Positions 15,907-24,831 of a DNA stretch of 64,000 bases are shown here, piece by piece. This stretch comes from Brachybacterium sacelli (GTDB taxonomy: Bacteria; Actinomycetota; Actinomycetes; Actinomycetales; Dermabacteraceae): the NCBI RefSeq assembly GCF_017876545.1, contig NZ_JAGIOD010000002.1, positions 682,001 through 746,000 of the forward strand, read 5' to 3'. Made by a program: the position numbers and the translations under genes. The notes beneath the pieces are model-generated. The model was not told where the DNA came from. It saw only the letters and a list, made by a program, of their open reading frames with translations, and did not search any database. The first letter of the stretch is position 1, and each line of letters starts with the position of its first letter.

Positions 15907-17685
15907 TCAGTCCGCGAGCTGGCAGAGCACCGCGCCCGCGGAGACGGTCGCGCCGATCTCGGCGGTCAGGCCCTGGACGACCCCGGAGCGGTGCGCGGTG
16001 ATCGGCTGCTCCATCTTCATCGCCTCGAGCACCACGAGCAGGTCGCCGTCGGCGACGGTCTGGCCCTCCTCGGCGACGATCTTGACGATGGTGCCCTGCA
16101 TGGGCGCGGTGACCGCGTTGCCGCCAGCGGCCTTGTCGCCGACCGCGCGATGGCTGCGCTTGCGGCGCTGGCGCACCGACTGCTGCGGTGCGCGCAGCGA
16201 AGCGGGAAGGCTGATCTCGACCCGGCGGCCGTCGACCTCGACCACGACCGCCTCGCGGTCCTCGGCCTCCTCGGGCTGAGCCGGCAGCGGGGCGGCCGGG
16301 AGATCGCCCGCGAACTCGGTCTCGATCCACCGGGTGTGGACCGCGAAGGGTTCCTCGGGCGAGGCCGGGGCGAACGCAGGATCCTCGACCACGGCGCGGT
16401 GGAAGGGCAGCACGGTCGGGACCCCGTCGATGCGGAACTCGGCCAGGGCGCGGCGGGAGCGCTCGAGGGCCTCCTGCCGGGTGGCACCGGTGATCACGAG
16501 CTTGGCCAGCATGGAGTCGAAGGCGCCGGAGACCTCGTCACCGGCGCGCACGCCCGACTCGATGCGCACGCCCGGGCCGGAGGGCACGTCGTAGCGCTGG
16601 ATGCGCCCGGGGGCGGGCATGAAGCCGCGGCCCGGGTCCTCGCCGTTGATGCGGAACTCGAAGGAGTGCCCGCGCACCAGCGGGTCCTCGCTGGAGATGG
16701 ACTCCCCGGCGGCGATGCGCAGCTGCTCGCGGACCAGGTCCACACCGGCGACCTCCTCGGTCACCGGGTGCTCGACCTGGAGTCGCGTGTTGACCTCGAG
16801 GAAGGAGATGGTGCCGTCGGCGCCGACCAGGAACTCGCAGGTGCCGGCGCCGACGTAGCCGGCCTCGCGCAGGATCGCCTTGGAGGAGGAGACCAGCTGC
16901 GCGTTCTGCTGGGAGGTGAGGAACGGCGCCGGCGCCTCCTCGACCAGCTTCTGGTGACGACGCTGCAGGGAGCAGTCCCGGGTGGAGACCACCTGGACAT
17001 TGCCGTGGATGTCCGCGATGCACTGGGTCTCGACGTGCCGGGGCGCATCGAGGTAGCGCTCCACGAAGCACTCGCCGCGCCCGAAGGAGGACACGGCCTC
17101 CCGCACGGCCGAGTCGAACAGCTCGCGCACCTCGGACTCCTCGCGGGCGACCTTCAGGCCGCGACCACCGCCGCCGAAGGCGGCCTTGATGGCGATCGGC
17201 AGACCGTTGGCGCGGGCGAAGTCGACCACCTCGTCGGAGCTGGCGACCGGGTCCTTGGTGCCCGCGACCAGGGGTGCCCCGGCTTTCTGGGCGATGTGGC
17301 GGGCCGAGACCTTGTCCCCGAGCTTCTCGATGGCCGACGGGGGCGGCCCGATCCACGTCAGCCCGGCGTCGATGACGGCCTGCGCGAAGTCGGCGCGCTC
17401 GGAGAGGAACCCGTAGCCGGGGTGGATCGCATCCGCCCCGGAGCGGTGGGCGATGTCGAGGATCTTGTCGACGACCAGGTACGAGCTGGCGGCGGTGCTG
17501 CCCCCGAGGGCGTAGGCCTCGTCGGCGATCTGCGTGTGCAGCGCGTCGCGGTCGGGGTCGGCGTACACGGCGACCGAGCGGAGCCCGGCGTCCCGGCAGG
17601 CTCGTGCGACCCGCACCGCGATCTCTCCACGGTTGGCGATCAGCACCGTGGACAGGGGGCGGGGCTTGGAGGAGCGTGCGGGCAT
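15907..17685 (-). CDS. accA3: Acyl-CoA carboxylase alpha subunit (biotin carboxylase + BCCP)
   Basis: 592 residues. It is the biotin-carboxylase half of acetyl-/propionyl-CoA carboxylase, making malonyl-CoA or methylmalonyl-CoA precursors with the beta subunit. The order is an N-terminal domain ([20 protein letters not shown]), an ATP-grasp domain with the [10 protein letters not shown] loop, [14 protein letters not shown] and FRINGEDP, a variable linker, and a C-terminal biotinyl domain with EAMKMEQ, biotinylated at Lys557. A GGAAGGAAC site precedes the ATG, and TAGACT at 17721-17726 (minus strand) is a plausible -10. birA, which attaches the biotin, lies about 3 kb away. Confidence 0.95.
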   Translation of the reverse strand: MPARSSKPRPLSTVLIANRGEIAVRVARACRDAGLRSVAVYADPDRDALHTQIADEAYALGGSTAASSYLVVDKILDIAHRSGADAIHPGYGFLSERADFAQAVIDAGLTWIGPPPSAIEKLGDKVSARHIAQKAGAPLVAGTKDPVASSDEVVDFARANGLPIAIKAAFGGGGRGLKVAREESEVRELFDSAVREAVSSFGRGECFVERYLDAPRHVETQCIADIHGNVQVVSTRDCSLQRRHQKLVEEAPAPFLTSQQNAQLVSSSKAILREAGYVGAGTCEFLVGADGTISFLEVNTRLQVEHPVTEEVAGVDLVREQLRIAAGESISSEDPLVRGHSFEFRINGEDPGRGFMPAPGRIQRYDVPSGPGVRIESGVRAGDEVSGAFDSMLAKLVITGATRQEALERSRRALAEFRIDGVPTVLPFHRAVVEDPAFAPASPEEPFAVHTRWIETEFAGDLPAAPLPAQPEEAEDREAVVVEVDGRRVEISLPASLRAPQQSVRQRRKRSHRAVGDKAAGGNAVTAPMQGTIVKIVAEEGQTVADGDLLVVLEAMKMEQPITAHRSGVVQGLTAEIGATVSAGAVLCQLAD

Positions 17686-17720
17686 CGGCGAGGGTTCCTT
17701 CCGGGAGTCAGCAGAGGCCG

Positions 17721-17726
17721 AGTCTA
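17721..17726 (-). promoter_or_regulatory. Candidate -10 box for accA3
   Basis: TAGACT on the minus strand, giving a leader of about 30 bases that contains the GGAAGGAAC ribosome site. No clear -35 is seen. It lies in the 54-base gap after maf. Confidence 0.35.
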
Positions 17727-17739
17727 GTACCGCGCGGGC

Positions 17740-18528
17740 TCACGCGGACGCAGGCGGCGGGGTGGTGGCCGCGGAGTCCTCCCCGGTGGCGGAGGACAGT
17801 GCGGCATCCCACAGCTCGTGGACGCCCAGACCGACCTCGCCCAGCATCCGGCGCAGCAGCGGCAGCGACAGCCCGACGACGGCGTGCGGGTCACCCTCGA
17901 CCCCCTCGATGAACGGGCCGGCGAGCCCGTCGAGGGTGAAGGCGCCCGCCACGCCAAGCGGATCACCGGTGGCCACGTAGGCCTCGATCTCCTCGTCGGT
18001 CACGTCCGCGAAGGTGACGCGGCAGCTCGCGGTAGCCCCGAAGGTCGCCGCGGTGCCGCCGTCGGCCTCGTCGCGGTCGTCGACCAGCCAGTGCCCGGAG
18101 TGCAGGGTGGCGGAGCGCCCTCGCATCGCCCGCCAGCGCTGTGCGGCGCGTGCGGGCGTGTGCGGCTTGCCGATGGATTCGCCGTCGAGCTCGAGCATCG
18201 AGTCGCAGCCGAGCACCAGGTAGCCGCCGTCGCTGCGGGCGGTCGCGGCCAGCGCCTTTTCACGGGCCAGCAGCAGCACCTCCTCAGCGGGGGTGAGGGC
18301 GTCGTCGAGATCCCCGGAGGCGGTGGCGCGCTCGCGGGCCGCGGCGAGGATCGCCTCCTCGTCGAGATCGACGGGGAGGGTGCCGTGCTCGATGCGAGCC
18401 GCGCGCAGGGTGGCGCGGCGACCGGCCGAGGCGGAGGCGAGCAGCAGGAGCGGATCGTGGTCCGGCGGCTCGCCGGGGGCCCCGGTGTCGGCGGTCGCGG
18501 CGGGGGAGGTGGCAGTCGGGTGCGTCAT
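17740..18528 (-). CDS. maf: Maf-family nucleotide pyrophosphatase
   Basis: 262 residues. Maf/HAM1-like house-cleaning enzymes hydrolyse non-canonical or excess (d)NTPs such as dTTP, UTP or m5-/pseudo-UTP to monophosphates. Seen are LLLLASASAGRRATLRAA with the N-terminal SxSxxR-type phosphate site, EKALAA, VLGCDSMLELDGESIGKP with the catalytic Asp, and the C-terminal GVAGAFTLDGLAGPFIEGVE with GDPHAVVGLSLPLL. A 27-residue Thr/Ala/Pro-rich extension precedes the fold. An AAGGAG ribosome site lies 9 bases before the ATG. Its place among the carboxylase genes is the same as in mycobacteria (accE5-maf-accA3). Confidence 0.93.
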   Translation of the reverse strand: MTHPTATSPAATADTGAPGEPPDHDPLLLLASASAGRRATLRAARIEHGTLPVDLDEEAILAAARERATASGDLDDALTPAEEVLLLAREKALAATARSDGGYLVLGCDSMLELDGESIGKPHTPARAAQRWRAMRGRSATLHSGHWLVDDRDEADGGTAATFGATASCRVTFADVTDEEIEAYVATGDPLGVAGAFTLDGLAGPFIEGVEGDPHAVVGLSLPLLRRMLGEVGLGVHELWDAALSSATGEDSAATTPPPASA

Positions 18529-18578
18529 GACGGTGCTCCTTCGAGGACGGACAGCGGCAGGCTCCCCGGTTCGAGGGG

Positions 18579-18854
18579 TCAGCGGTCGGAGAACTGCCAG
18601 GCGGTGGACGAGGCGTGGTGGCGCAGCGGGTGGGAGCGCGGATGACTGTGCACGGGATCGCTCCAGGCGCCCGGGCCGTCGACACGCCCCTCGGCGAGGG
18701 AGCGCTCCTCGGCCTCCAGCCGGCTGGTGACGCTCATCGCGGAGACCACGACGGCGATCGCCGCCAGCTCGTCGGCGGCGAGACGACCCTGGACCAGGCG
18801 GACGTCCGCGCGGGGCACGGTGACCTGGTCGGAGGAGGGGACCGGCCCGGTCAC
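18579..18854 (-). CDS. accE: Acyl-CoA carboxylase epsilon subunit
   Basis: 91 residues from a GTG whose GTGA overlaps the stop of the beta-subunit gene, which fixes the start. AccE proteins are small activators that bind the beta subunit of actinobacterial acyl-CoA carboxylases. They share only a short motif: here [20 protein letters not shown] at 18-37, followed by an Arg/His/Ser-rich stretch and a closing aromatic tail (WQFSDR). Position directly after accD5 is the usual arrangement. Translation should be coupled to accD5, so a truncated accD5 would also affect it. Confidence 0.85.
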   Translation of the reverse strand: MTGPVPSSDQVTVPRADVRLVQGRLAADELAAIAVVVSAMSVTSRLEAEERSLAEGRVDGPGAWSDPVHSHPRSHPLRHHASSTAWQFSDR

Positions 18855-20439
18855 AGCGGGATGTTCCCGTGCTTCTTGGTGGGCAGGGAGTCGCGCTTGG
18901 TGCGCAGGGCGCGCAGTGCCCGGGCGATCTCGAGCCGGGTGTCGGCGGGGCGGATCACGCCGTCGATCCAGCCGCGCTCTGCCGCGGTGTACGGGGTCGC
19001 GAACTGCTCCTCGTACTCGGTCTCGAGCTTGGCGCGCTCGGCGGCGACGTCCCCGCCGTCCTCCTGCACGGTGCGCAGCTGCTGGCGATGCAGGATGTTG
19101 ACCGCACCCTGCGAACCCATCACGGCGATCTGCGCGGTCGGCCAGGCGAGGTTGAGGTCGGCGCCGAGCTCCTTGGAGCCCATCACGATGTACGCCCCGC
19201 CGTAGGCCTTGCGGGTGATGACCGTGACCAGCGGGACGGTCGCCTCCGCATAGGCGTACAGCAGCTTGGCGCCGCGCCGGATGATGCCGCCGAACTCCTG
19301 GTCGGTGCCGGGCAGGAAGCCCGGCACGTCCACGAAGGTCAGCACCGGGATGTTGAAGGCGTCGCACAGGCGCACGAAGCGCGCGGCCTTCTCGGAGGCG
19401 TCGATGTCCAGGGTGCCGGCCAGATGCGAGGGCTGGTTGGCGATGATGCCGACGCTGTAGCCCTCGACGCGCCCGAAACCGACCAGGATGCTCTGGGCGA
19501 ACAATGGCTGGACCTCGAGGAACTCCTCGTCGTCCAGGACGGTGCGCAGCACCGTGAGCATGTCGTAGGGCTGGTTCGGGGAATCCGGGATGAGCGAGTC
19601 CAGTGCCGTGTCCTGCGCGGTGGGCGACTCCTCGAAGCGCACCGGGAAGGAGGGCGCCGGGCTCAGGGTGTTGGCCGGCAGGTAGCTCAGGAGGTCCTTG
19701 ACGTACTCGATGGCCTCGTCCTCGTCCGGGGCCATGTAGTGCGCCACGCCGGAGCGGGAGGAGTGCGTGCGGGCGCCGCCCAGCTCCTCGAAGCCGACGT
19801 CCTCGCCGGTCACGGTCCGGATCACGTCGGGTCCCGTGATGAACATGTGCGAGGTCTTCTCGACCATCACGATGAAGTCCGACAGGGCGGGGAGTACACC
19901 GCGCCGCCCGCAGCAGGGCCCATGATCATGGAGATCTGCGGGACCACGCCCGAGGAGCGGGTGTTGCGGCGCATGATGCCCGCGAAGGCGGCCAGCGAGG
20001 CCACGCCCTCCTGGATGCGGGCGCCGCCGCCGTCGAGCATGCCGATGACCGGCACGCCCGTCGTCAGGGCGAGGTCCTGGATCTTCTGGATCTTGCGGCC
20101 GTGGGCCTCCCCGAGGGAGCCGCCGAAGACGGTGAAGTCCTGGGCGTAGACGCACACCTGACGGCCGTCGATGGTGCCGTGCCCGGTGACGATGCCGTCG
20201 CCGTCGGGTCGCTTGCGATCGATGCCGTAGGCATGGGCCTGATGGCGGACGAACCGGTCGGTCTCGACGAAGGAGCCGTCGTCCAGCAGGTCGGCGATGC
20301 GTTCGCGGGCCGTCTTCTTCCCCCGGGCGTGCTGCTTCTGGACGGCGACCTCGTCGGCCGCGGAGACGACGGCGGCGTCGCGCTCGCGGAGGTCCTCGAG
20401 TCGCTGGGCGGTGGTGAGCGGCCGCGGGGCGTCGGTCAC
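18851..20439 (-). pseudogene. accD5: Acyl-CoA carboxylase beta subunit, frameshifted near 19888
   Basis: The carboxyltransferase (AccD5/PccB) coding region is complete but split over two frames. From GTG 20439 (AGGAGGT 4 bases upstream) the first frame reads through [41 protein letters not shown] and [16 protein letters not shown], then goes off to a quick stop at 19867. The next frame resumes exactly with [20 protein letters not shown] and runs to 18851 (KKHGNIPL). Adding one base at about 19888, in a run of G/C, restores a 529-residue protein of normal length with all family motifs. Since this carboxylase is normally essential, a sequencing or assembly error is likeliest; a true recent mutation is the alternative. 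The flanking accE and maf are intact. Confidence 0.9.
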
Positions 20440-20613
20440 GGGACCTCCTGCTGCGGCCCGAGGGGCCGCCATGAATCCGGGGAGATGAACACCGGGATAC
20501 TACGCTACGACCAGTCGGCGACGCCCGCTGCGGATGCGCTCCGTCGGACATGTCTCCGACCCGGTCGGCACCGCGGGGCCGCCGTCATCAGCACCACAGG
20601 AAGGGCGAGGACA
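20440..20613. promoter_or_regulatory. Divergent promoter region between accD5 and birA
   Basis: This 174-base gap holds an A+T-rich spot at 20500-20512. TAGTAT read on the minus strand and TACGCT on the plus strand are -10-like hexamers for accD5 and birA respectively. No -35 boxes stand out. Shared control of the carboxylase and its biotin ligase would make sense but is inferred. Confidence 0.35.
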
Positions 20614-21537
20614 GTGGATCGCTCAGAGGCCGTCCCCGATCGCGGGCCGATCCCTGCCCCGGTGATCCATCGGCTCGCGCGCGTGCCCTCGACCCAGGAC
20701 GAGGCGGCGCGCCGCCTGGCCGCCGGCCAGGAGACGCCCTTCGCGGTGGCCACCGGGGAGCAGACCGCCGGGCGTGGACGACTGGGCCGGAGCTTCGCGA
20801 GCCCCGACGGCGGCAACGTCTACCTGACCTATGTCCACCGCACCCGCCTGGCTCCGCAGCGGCGCAGCTGGATCCCGCTGGTCGCCGGGCTCGCCGCACT
20901 CGAGGCAGTGACCTCGGCGGTCGGGGACCGGGGCCCGGTGCTGGGACTGAAATGGCCCAACGACCTCCACCTCGAGGACGGCCGCAAGCTCGGCGGGATC
21001 CTCGTCGAGGGGCGCGGGAGCGACGCCGTGCTGATCGGTATCGGGCTGAACGTGCGCGGGCCGGTCCGCGGCGCCGACGGGGCCCCGGTGCCGGGAGCGG
21101 CCTGGCTGCTCGGGGACGAGGGGATCCGCGCGACCGGCGAGCAGCGCGAGGGAGCGGGGGACCCCGAGGCGATGCGCGCCCGGATCGAGCGGGCCCTGGC
21201 CGGCGCGCTCGCCGCCGAGCTGGCGGCGCTGGAATCCACGGAGGGGGACGCGGACGCAGCACGGTCCGCGGACCGTTACACTATGACGTGCCTCACACTC
21301 GGGCAGGCGGTGCGGGTCGATCCCCTGGGATCGGCCGGCACGGGCGGAGCACGGTCCTCCTCCCTGCGCGGCATCGCCCGAGCCGTCGATGCGCATGGCC
21401 GCCTGGTGGTCGACCTCGACGAGGGCGGCCGCCGGGCCGTGGACGTCGGCGACGTGAGACATGTGAGGCCGGGCGGACCCGCTCGGCCCGCGACGGGTGC
21501 CGCTCGCGGCGCCGAACAGGAGGTACACGGCACGTGA
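20614..21537 (+). CDS. birA: Biotin-[acetyl-CoA-carboxylase] ligase
   Basis: 307 residues, group I ligase without an N-terminal DNA-binding domain, so not a BirA-type repressor. It adenylates biotin and transfers it to the AccA3 Lys in EAMKMEQ. Visible are VPSTQDEAARRLAAG, TAGRGRLGRSFASPDGGN (biotinyl-AMP loop), LGLKWPNDL and RKLGGILVE, with GIGLNV. A C-terminal SH3-like domain (TLGQAVRVDP) follows an acidic linker. GTG 20614 was chosen for AAGGGCGAGGACA upstream and for homology. The stop overlaps the cyclase start (GTGA). Confidence 0.92.
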   Translation: MDRSEAVPDRGPIPAPVIHRLARVPSTQDEAARRLAAGQETPFAVATGEQTAGRGRLGRSFASPDGGNVYLTYVHRTRLAPQRRSWIPLVAGLAALEAVTSAVGDRGPVLGLKWPNDLHLEDGRKLGGILVEGRGSDAVLIGIGLNVRGPVRGADGAPVPGAAWLLGDEGIRATGEQREGAGDPEAMRARIERALAGALAAELAALESTEGDADAARSADRYTMTCLTLGQAVRVDPLGSAGTGGARSSSLRGIARAVDAHGRLVVDLDEGGRRAVDVGDVRHVRPGGPARPATGAARGAEQEVHGT

Positions 21538-22700
21538 CGGGCGGCAGCGAAGACCTGGAGCGCAGCATCACCTCGGACGGGTCACCACCGTCGGAGCCCT
21601 CGAGCGTCCCCCCGGAGCAGTCACCCGACCTCGTGCAGACCTCGCTCGACGACCAGGAGATCCTCGATCTCAATCGACGCTTCGCCGAGGTGCGGCGCAG
21701 TGTCGGGGCGCTGGAGAAGGTGCTGCTGCAGGGCCCGCGGAAGTACTCGCGTCGCGACCTGGCCCAGCGCCAGGACATCCCGGAGCGGCTGGCCTCCGTG
21801 TACTGGCGCTCGCTCGGCTTCACCCCGGTGGACGAGGACACCGTGGTGTTCACCGAGGAGGACGCCTACTCGATCGGGGACCTCTCCGCGATCGTCGAGG
21901 ACGGCGTGCTCTCCGAGCGCGCCTTCGCGAGCATCACCCGTGGCCTGGGCTTCCACATGGGCCGGCTCGCCATGTGGATCACCGAGGCCCTGGTCGACGA
22001 GGCCAAGCACGCCGACGGGGCCGACGACGCCGAGGCCCGCCAGCAGATGCTCGACTCGATCCCCGAGCTGCTCGAGACCCTCGAGTCCCAGGTCATGTTC
22101 ACCTTCCGCCGGCAGCTCGCGGCGTACGCGGCGCGAGCCGGCTCCGAGGTGCTCCACCGCGACACCGACGAGCTGTTCCCGCTGCAGCGGGCCGTGGGCT
22201 TCGCCGACCTGGTGCAGTTCACCCGCCTGGCCCAGGACCTCTCCGGTGCCGAGCTCGCCGACGTCGTCGGCCGTTTTGAGGCGGTGGGACGCGATGTGAT
22301 CTCCGTCGGCGGCGGCCGCGTGGTCAAGACCGTCGGCGACGAGATCATGTTCCTGGCCGACACGCCCGAGGACGGCGCGCAGATCGCCGTCAGCCTCGCC
22401 GAGGCCATCACCTCCGACCCCGCCCTGCCCCCGATCCGGGTGGGACTGTCCTGGGGATCGATGTTCTCCCGGTACGGTGACGTCTTCGGGCCCAAGGTCA
22501 ACCTCGCCGCCCGGATGGAGTCCGTGGCCCGCCCCGGGTCCGTGATGGTCGACGCCGAGACCGCCGCAGCCGTCACCCAGGCGTTGCCGGGGGGCTTCAG
22601 CATCACCGAGGGCGAGGACGTGGAGCTCCACGGCATCGGCACGGTGCGGGTGCAGGAGATGCGCCGGGACCGCTCGGCGCCGCTCGACATGGGCCTGTGA
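21534..22700 (+). CDS. Class III adenylate cyclase with Rv1264-like regulatory domain
   Basis: 388 residues, no membrane segment. After a disordered Ser/Pro start, residues about 40-190 form a helical regulatory domain with RKYSRRDLAQRQDIPERLAS, resembling the pH-sensing N-terminus of mycobacterial Rv1264. The catalytic domain has metal Asp in FADLVQFTRLAQ, KTVGDE (adenine-selecting Lys plus second metal Asp), the adenine-contact Asp in YGDVFGPKVNLAARMES, and its Asn and Arg transition-state residues. All key residues for ATP to cAMP conversion are intact. AGGAGG lies 10 bases before the GTG, which overlaps the birA stop by 4 bases. cAMP could therefore be produced in step with biotin-ligase expression (inference). 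Confidence 0.9.
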   Translation: MTGGSEDLERSITSDGSPPSEPSSVPPEQSPDLVQTSLDDQEILDLNRRFAEVRRSVGALEKVLLQGPRKYSRRDLAQRQDIPERLASVYWRSLGFTPVDEDTVVFTEEDAYSIGDLSAIVEDGVLSERAFASITRGLGFHMGRLAMWITEALVDEAKHADGADDAEARQQMLDSIPELLETLESQVMFTFRRQLAAYAARAGSEVLHRDTDELFPLQRAVGFADLVQFTRLAQDLSGAELADVVGRFEAVGRDVISVGGGRVVKTVGDEIMFLADTPEDGAQIAVSLAEAITSDPALPPIRVGLSWGSMFSRYGDVFGPKVNLAARMESVARPGSVMVDAETAAAVTQALPGGFSITEGEDVELHGIGTVRVQEMRRDRSAPLDMGL

Positions 22701-22735
22701 GGACGGGGCCCCGCGCCCCGTCGCCCGCTGCGACA

Positions 22736-22741
22736 TAGGAT
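22736..22741 (+). promoter_or_regulatory. -10 box of a probable leaderless promoter (response regulator)
   Basis: TAGGAT, then 7 bases, then the GTG at 22749. The same spacing recurs at purK (24819) and the acetyltransferase (27763). It favours GTG 22749 over the ATG at 22740, which overlaps the hexamer. Confidence 0.5.
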
Positions 22742-22748
22742 GGAACGC

Positions 22749-23444
22749 GTGACACGACTGCTACTCGTCGAGGACGACTCGGCCATCGCTGAACCTCTCT
22801 CCCGCGCACTGGACCGCGAGGGGTACGACGTCACGCGCGCCTCGCGCGGCATGGACGCGCTCGCGATCGCCGCCGGCGGGGACCCGATCGACGTCGTGAT
22901 CCTCGATCTCGGCCTGCCTGACCTGGACGGTCTCGAGGTCGCCCGCCGGCTGCGCAAGGGCGGTCTCGAATCGCCGATCCTGATCCTCACCGCCCGGGCC
23001 GATGAGGTCGACGCCGTGGTGGGCCTCGATGCCGGCGCCGACGACTACGTGACCAAACCCTTCCGGCTCGGCGAGCTCCAGGCCCGCATCCGCGCCCTGA
23101 TGCGCCGCACCCAGGTCGTGGAGGAGTCGGGCGACGCCTTCGACGTCAACGGCGTGACCCTCGACGTCTCCGCGCGCCGCGCCTACGTCGACGGCGAGGA
23201 GCTGAGCCTGTCGGCCAAGGAGTACGACCTGCTGACCGTGCTGGTGCGCGAGTCGGGCAGCGTCGTCACCCGCGACGACCTCATGCGAGAGGTCTGGGGC
23301 GCCGAGTGGTGGGGCTCGACCAAGACCCTCGACATGCACATCTCGTGGCTGCGCCGCAAGCTCGGGGACGACGCCACCAACCCGCGCCGGATCACGACGG
23401 TCAGGGGTGTCGGCTTCCGCTTCGAGACCGGCGCGGAGAGCTGA
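22749..23444 (+). CDS. OmpR-family response regulator
   Basis: 231 residues from GTG 22749. The receiver domain (1-118) has the acidic pair Asp9/Asp10, phosphoacceptor Asp53 in VILDLGLPD, a Thr in LTARAD and Lys in YVTKPF. The C-terminal winged-helix domain (about 130-230) has SLSAKEYDLLTVLV and TLDMHISWLRRKLG, then TTVRGVGFRFE. It would be phosphorylated by the kinase encoded 3 bases downstream. Its targets are unknown. The ATG at 22740 would add three residues. Confidence 0.93.
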   Translation: MTRLLLVEDDSAIAEPLSRALDREGYDVTRASRGMDALAIAAGGDPIDVVILDLGLPDLDGLEVARRLRKGGLESPILILTARADEVDAVVGLDAGADDYVTKPFRLGELQARIRALMRRTQVVEESGDAFDVNGVTLDVSARRAYVDGEELSLSAKEYDLLTVLVRESGSVVTRDDLMREVWGAEWWGSTKTLDMHISWLRRKLGDDATNPRRITTVRGVGFRFETGAES

Positions 23445-23447
23445 CGG

Positions 23448-24812
23448 GTGCGGCAACGGGTACTGCAGGCCACGATCATCACCGTGGTCCTCGCGGTGCT
23501 GCTGCTGGGCATCCCGCTGGGCTGGTCCTGGATGCAGCTGGCGAAGCAGAGGCTCTCCGACGAGGCCAGCGACATCCTCGACGACGTCCGGGTCGCCACC
23601 GACGCGCGGCTGAGTGAGGGCAGGCCGTTGGAGGAGGCGCTGCTGCAGCGCATCGTCGACGAGCAGACGGATCTGAACATCGCCATCTCGGTCACCACGC
23701 GCGACGGCGACACGATCACGGCGGGCGATCCCCCCGGCGACGACCCGCTCGAGGTCCGCGTCGGCGGCTCCGAGCAGCAGGACATCGTGGTGTCCGTCCC
23801 GCAGTCCGATGTGCGCGCGCACACCGCGAGCGACTGGGTGATCATCGTCGTCGCCGGGCTCTCGGCCCTCTCGGTGGGCGCCTCCGTCGCCCTGTGGCAG
23901 GCGCAGCGGATCTCGATGCCTTTGGCCCGGCTGAACCGGCGGGCGGAGGAGATGGGCTCCGGCCGTGCCCGCGGACCGTGGAACCCCTCGGGGATCGCCG
24001 AGATCGACGACGTCGCCGAGGAGCTGATCCGTTCCGGCGCGATGCTCACCGATCGCCTGGAAGCGGAGAGCCAGCTCGCCTCCAACGCGTCCCACCAGCT
24101 GCGCACCCCGCTGACCGCGCTGTCCATGCGGCTGGACGAGATCCTCGCGACCAGCTCCGAAGAGTGGGTGCGCGAGGAGGCGCGGATCTCCCTGGAGCAG
24201 ATCGACCGCCTCACCGAGGTGGTCCACGACCTCATCAACGCCCCGCGCTCCTCGCAGAACCGCACCCCCGGCGTGGTCGAGCTGCGTTCGGTGCTCACCC
24301 AGCAGAGCGAGGAATGGTCACCCGCCTACCGCCGCGCCCATCGTGAGCTGCGCATCCAGGTGCCGAGCAGCGCGGCCGTCTGGGGATCGACCGGCCCGCT
24401 CACGCAGGTCGTCGCCACCCTCATCGAGAACGCGCTCATGCACGGCGAGGGTCGCACCACCGTGAAGGTGCGGCGCAACGAGCACTCCACGGTGGTCGAG
24501 GTGACCGACGAGGGCGGTGGCATCGACCCCGAGCTCGGCGCGCGGATCTTCGAGCGCTCCATCTCCGGACGCAGCTCCTCGGGCACCGGAGTCGGCCTGG
24601 CCCTGGCCCGCACCCTGGTCGAGGACGACGGCGGACGCCTCGAGCTGCTCACCGAGACGCCGGCGACCTTCGGCGTGTTCCTCATCTCCGCCCCCGGCGA
24701 GGACGACGCCGATCCGGAGACCGTCGAGGACCCGTCCGGCGAGCAGGACGACGACCTCGAGAACCTCCCGCAGGGGTCCGTGGTCCGGCGCCGCCCGCGC
24801 TCGCGGACCTGA
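23448..24812 (+). CDS. Membrane sensor histidine kinase
   Basis: 454 residues. TM1 at about 8-28, an extracytoplasmic sensor of about 95 residues without a recognised fold, TM2 at about 126-148, HAMP, then HisKA with phosphorylated His216 in NASHQLRTPLTAL. The HATPase domain has N-box ENALMHGEG, G1 DEGGGID and G2 GTGVGLALARTLVEDDGG. An acidic tail rich in Asp/Glu ends the protein. GGAGAG precedes the GTG. It is transcribed with the response regulator. The signal is unknown; the neighbouring carboxylase and purine genes do not by themselves identify it. Confidence 0.93.
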   Translation: MRQRVLQATIITVVLAVLLLGIPLGWSWMQLAKQRLSDEASDILDDVRVATDARLSEGRPLEEALLQRIVDEQTDLNIAISVTTRDGDTITAGDPPGDDPLEVRVGGSEQQDIVVSVPQSDVRAHTASDWVIIVVAGLSALSVGASVALWQAQRISMPLARLNRRAEEMGSGRARGPWNPSGIAEIDDVAEELIRSGAMLTDRLEAESQLASNASHQLRTPLTALSMRLDEILATSSEEWVREEARISLEQIDRLTEVVHDLINAPRSSQNRTPGVVELRSVLTQQSEEWSPAYRRAHRELRIQVPSSAAVWGSTGPLTQVVATLIENALMHGEGRTTVKVRRNEHSTVVEVTDEGGGIDPELGARIFERSISGRSSSGTGVGLALARTLVEDDGGRLELLTETPATFGVFLISAPGEDDADPETVEDPSGEQDDDLENLPQGSVVRRRPRSRT

Positions 24813-24818
24813 TCCTCG

Positions 24819-24824
24819 TACACT
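24819..24824 (+). promoter_or_regulatory. -10 box of a probable leaderless promoter (purK)
   Basis: TACACT followed by exactly 7 bases and the purK GTG, in the 19-base gap after the kinase gene. No ribosome site is seen. purK-purE thus may have their own start of transcription. Confidence 0.5.
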
Positions 24825-24831
24825 GACCGGC

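Noticed and set aside
19867..20439. Programmed ribosomal frameshift in accD5
   Set aside because: There is no classic X-XXY-YYZ slippery heptamer at the break (TCCCCGCCC) and no downstream pseudoknot that I can see. The family is not known to use frameshifting. Error or mutation is simpler.
20440..20613. Biotin operator (BirA repressor site) between accD5 and birA
   Set aside because: This BirA lacks the N-terminal DNA-binding domain, and no long TTGTAAACC-type dyad is present.
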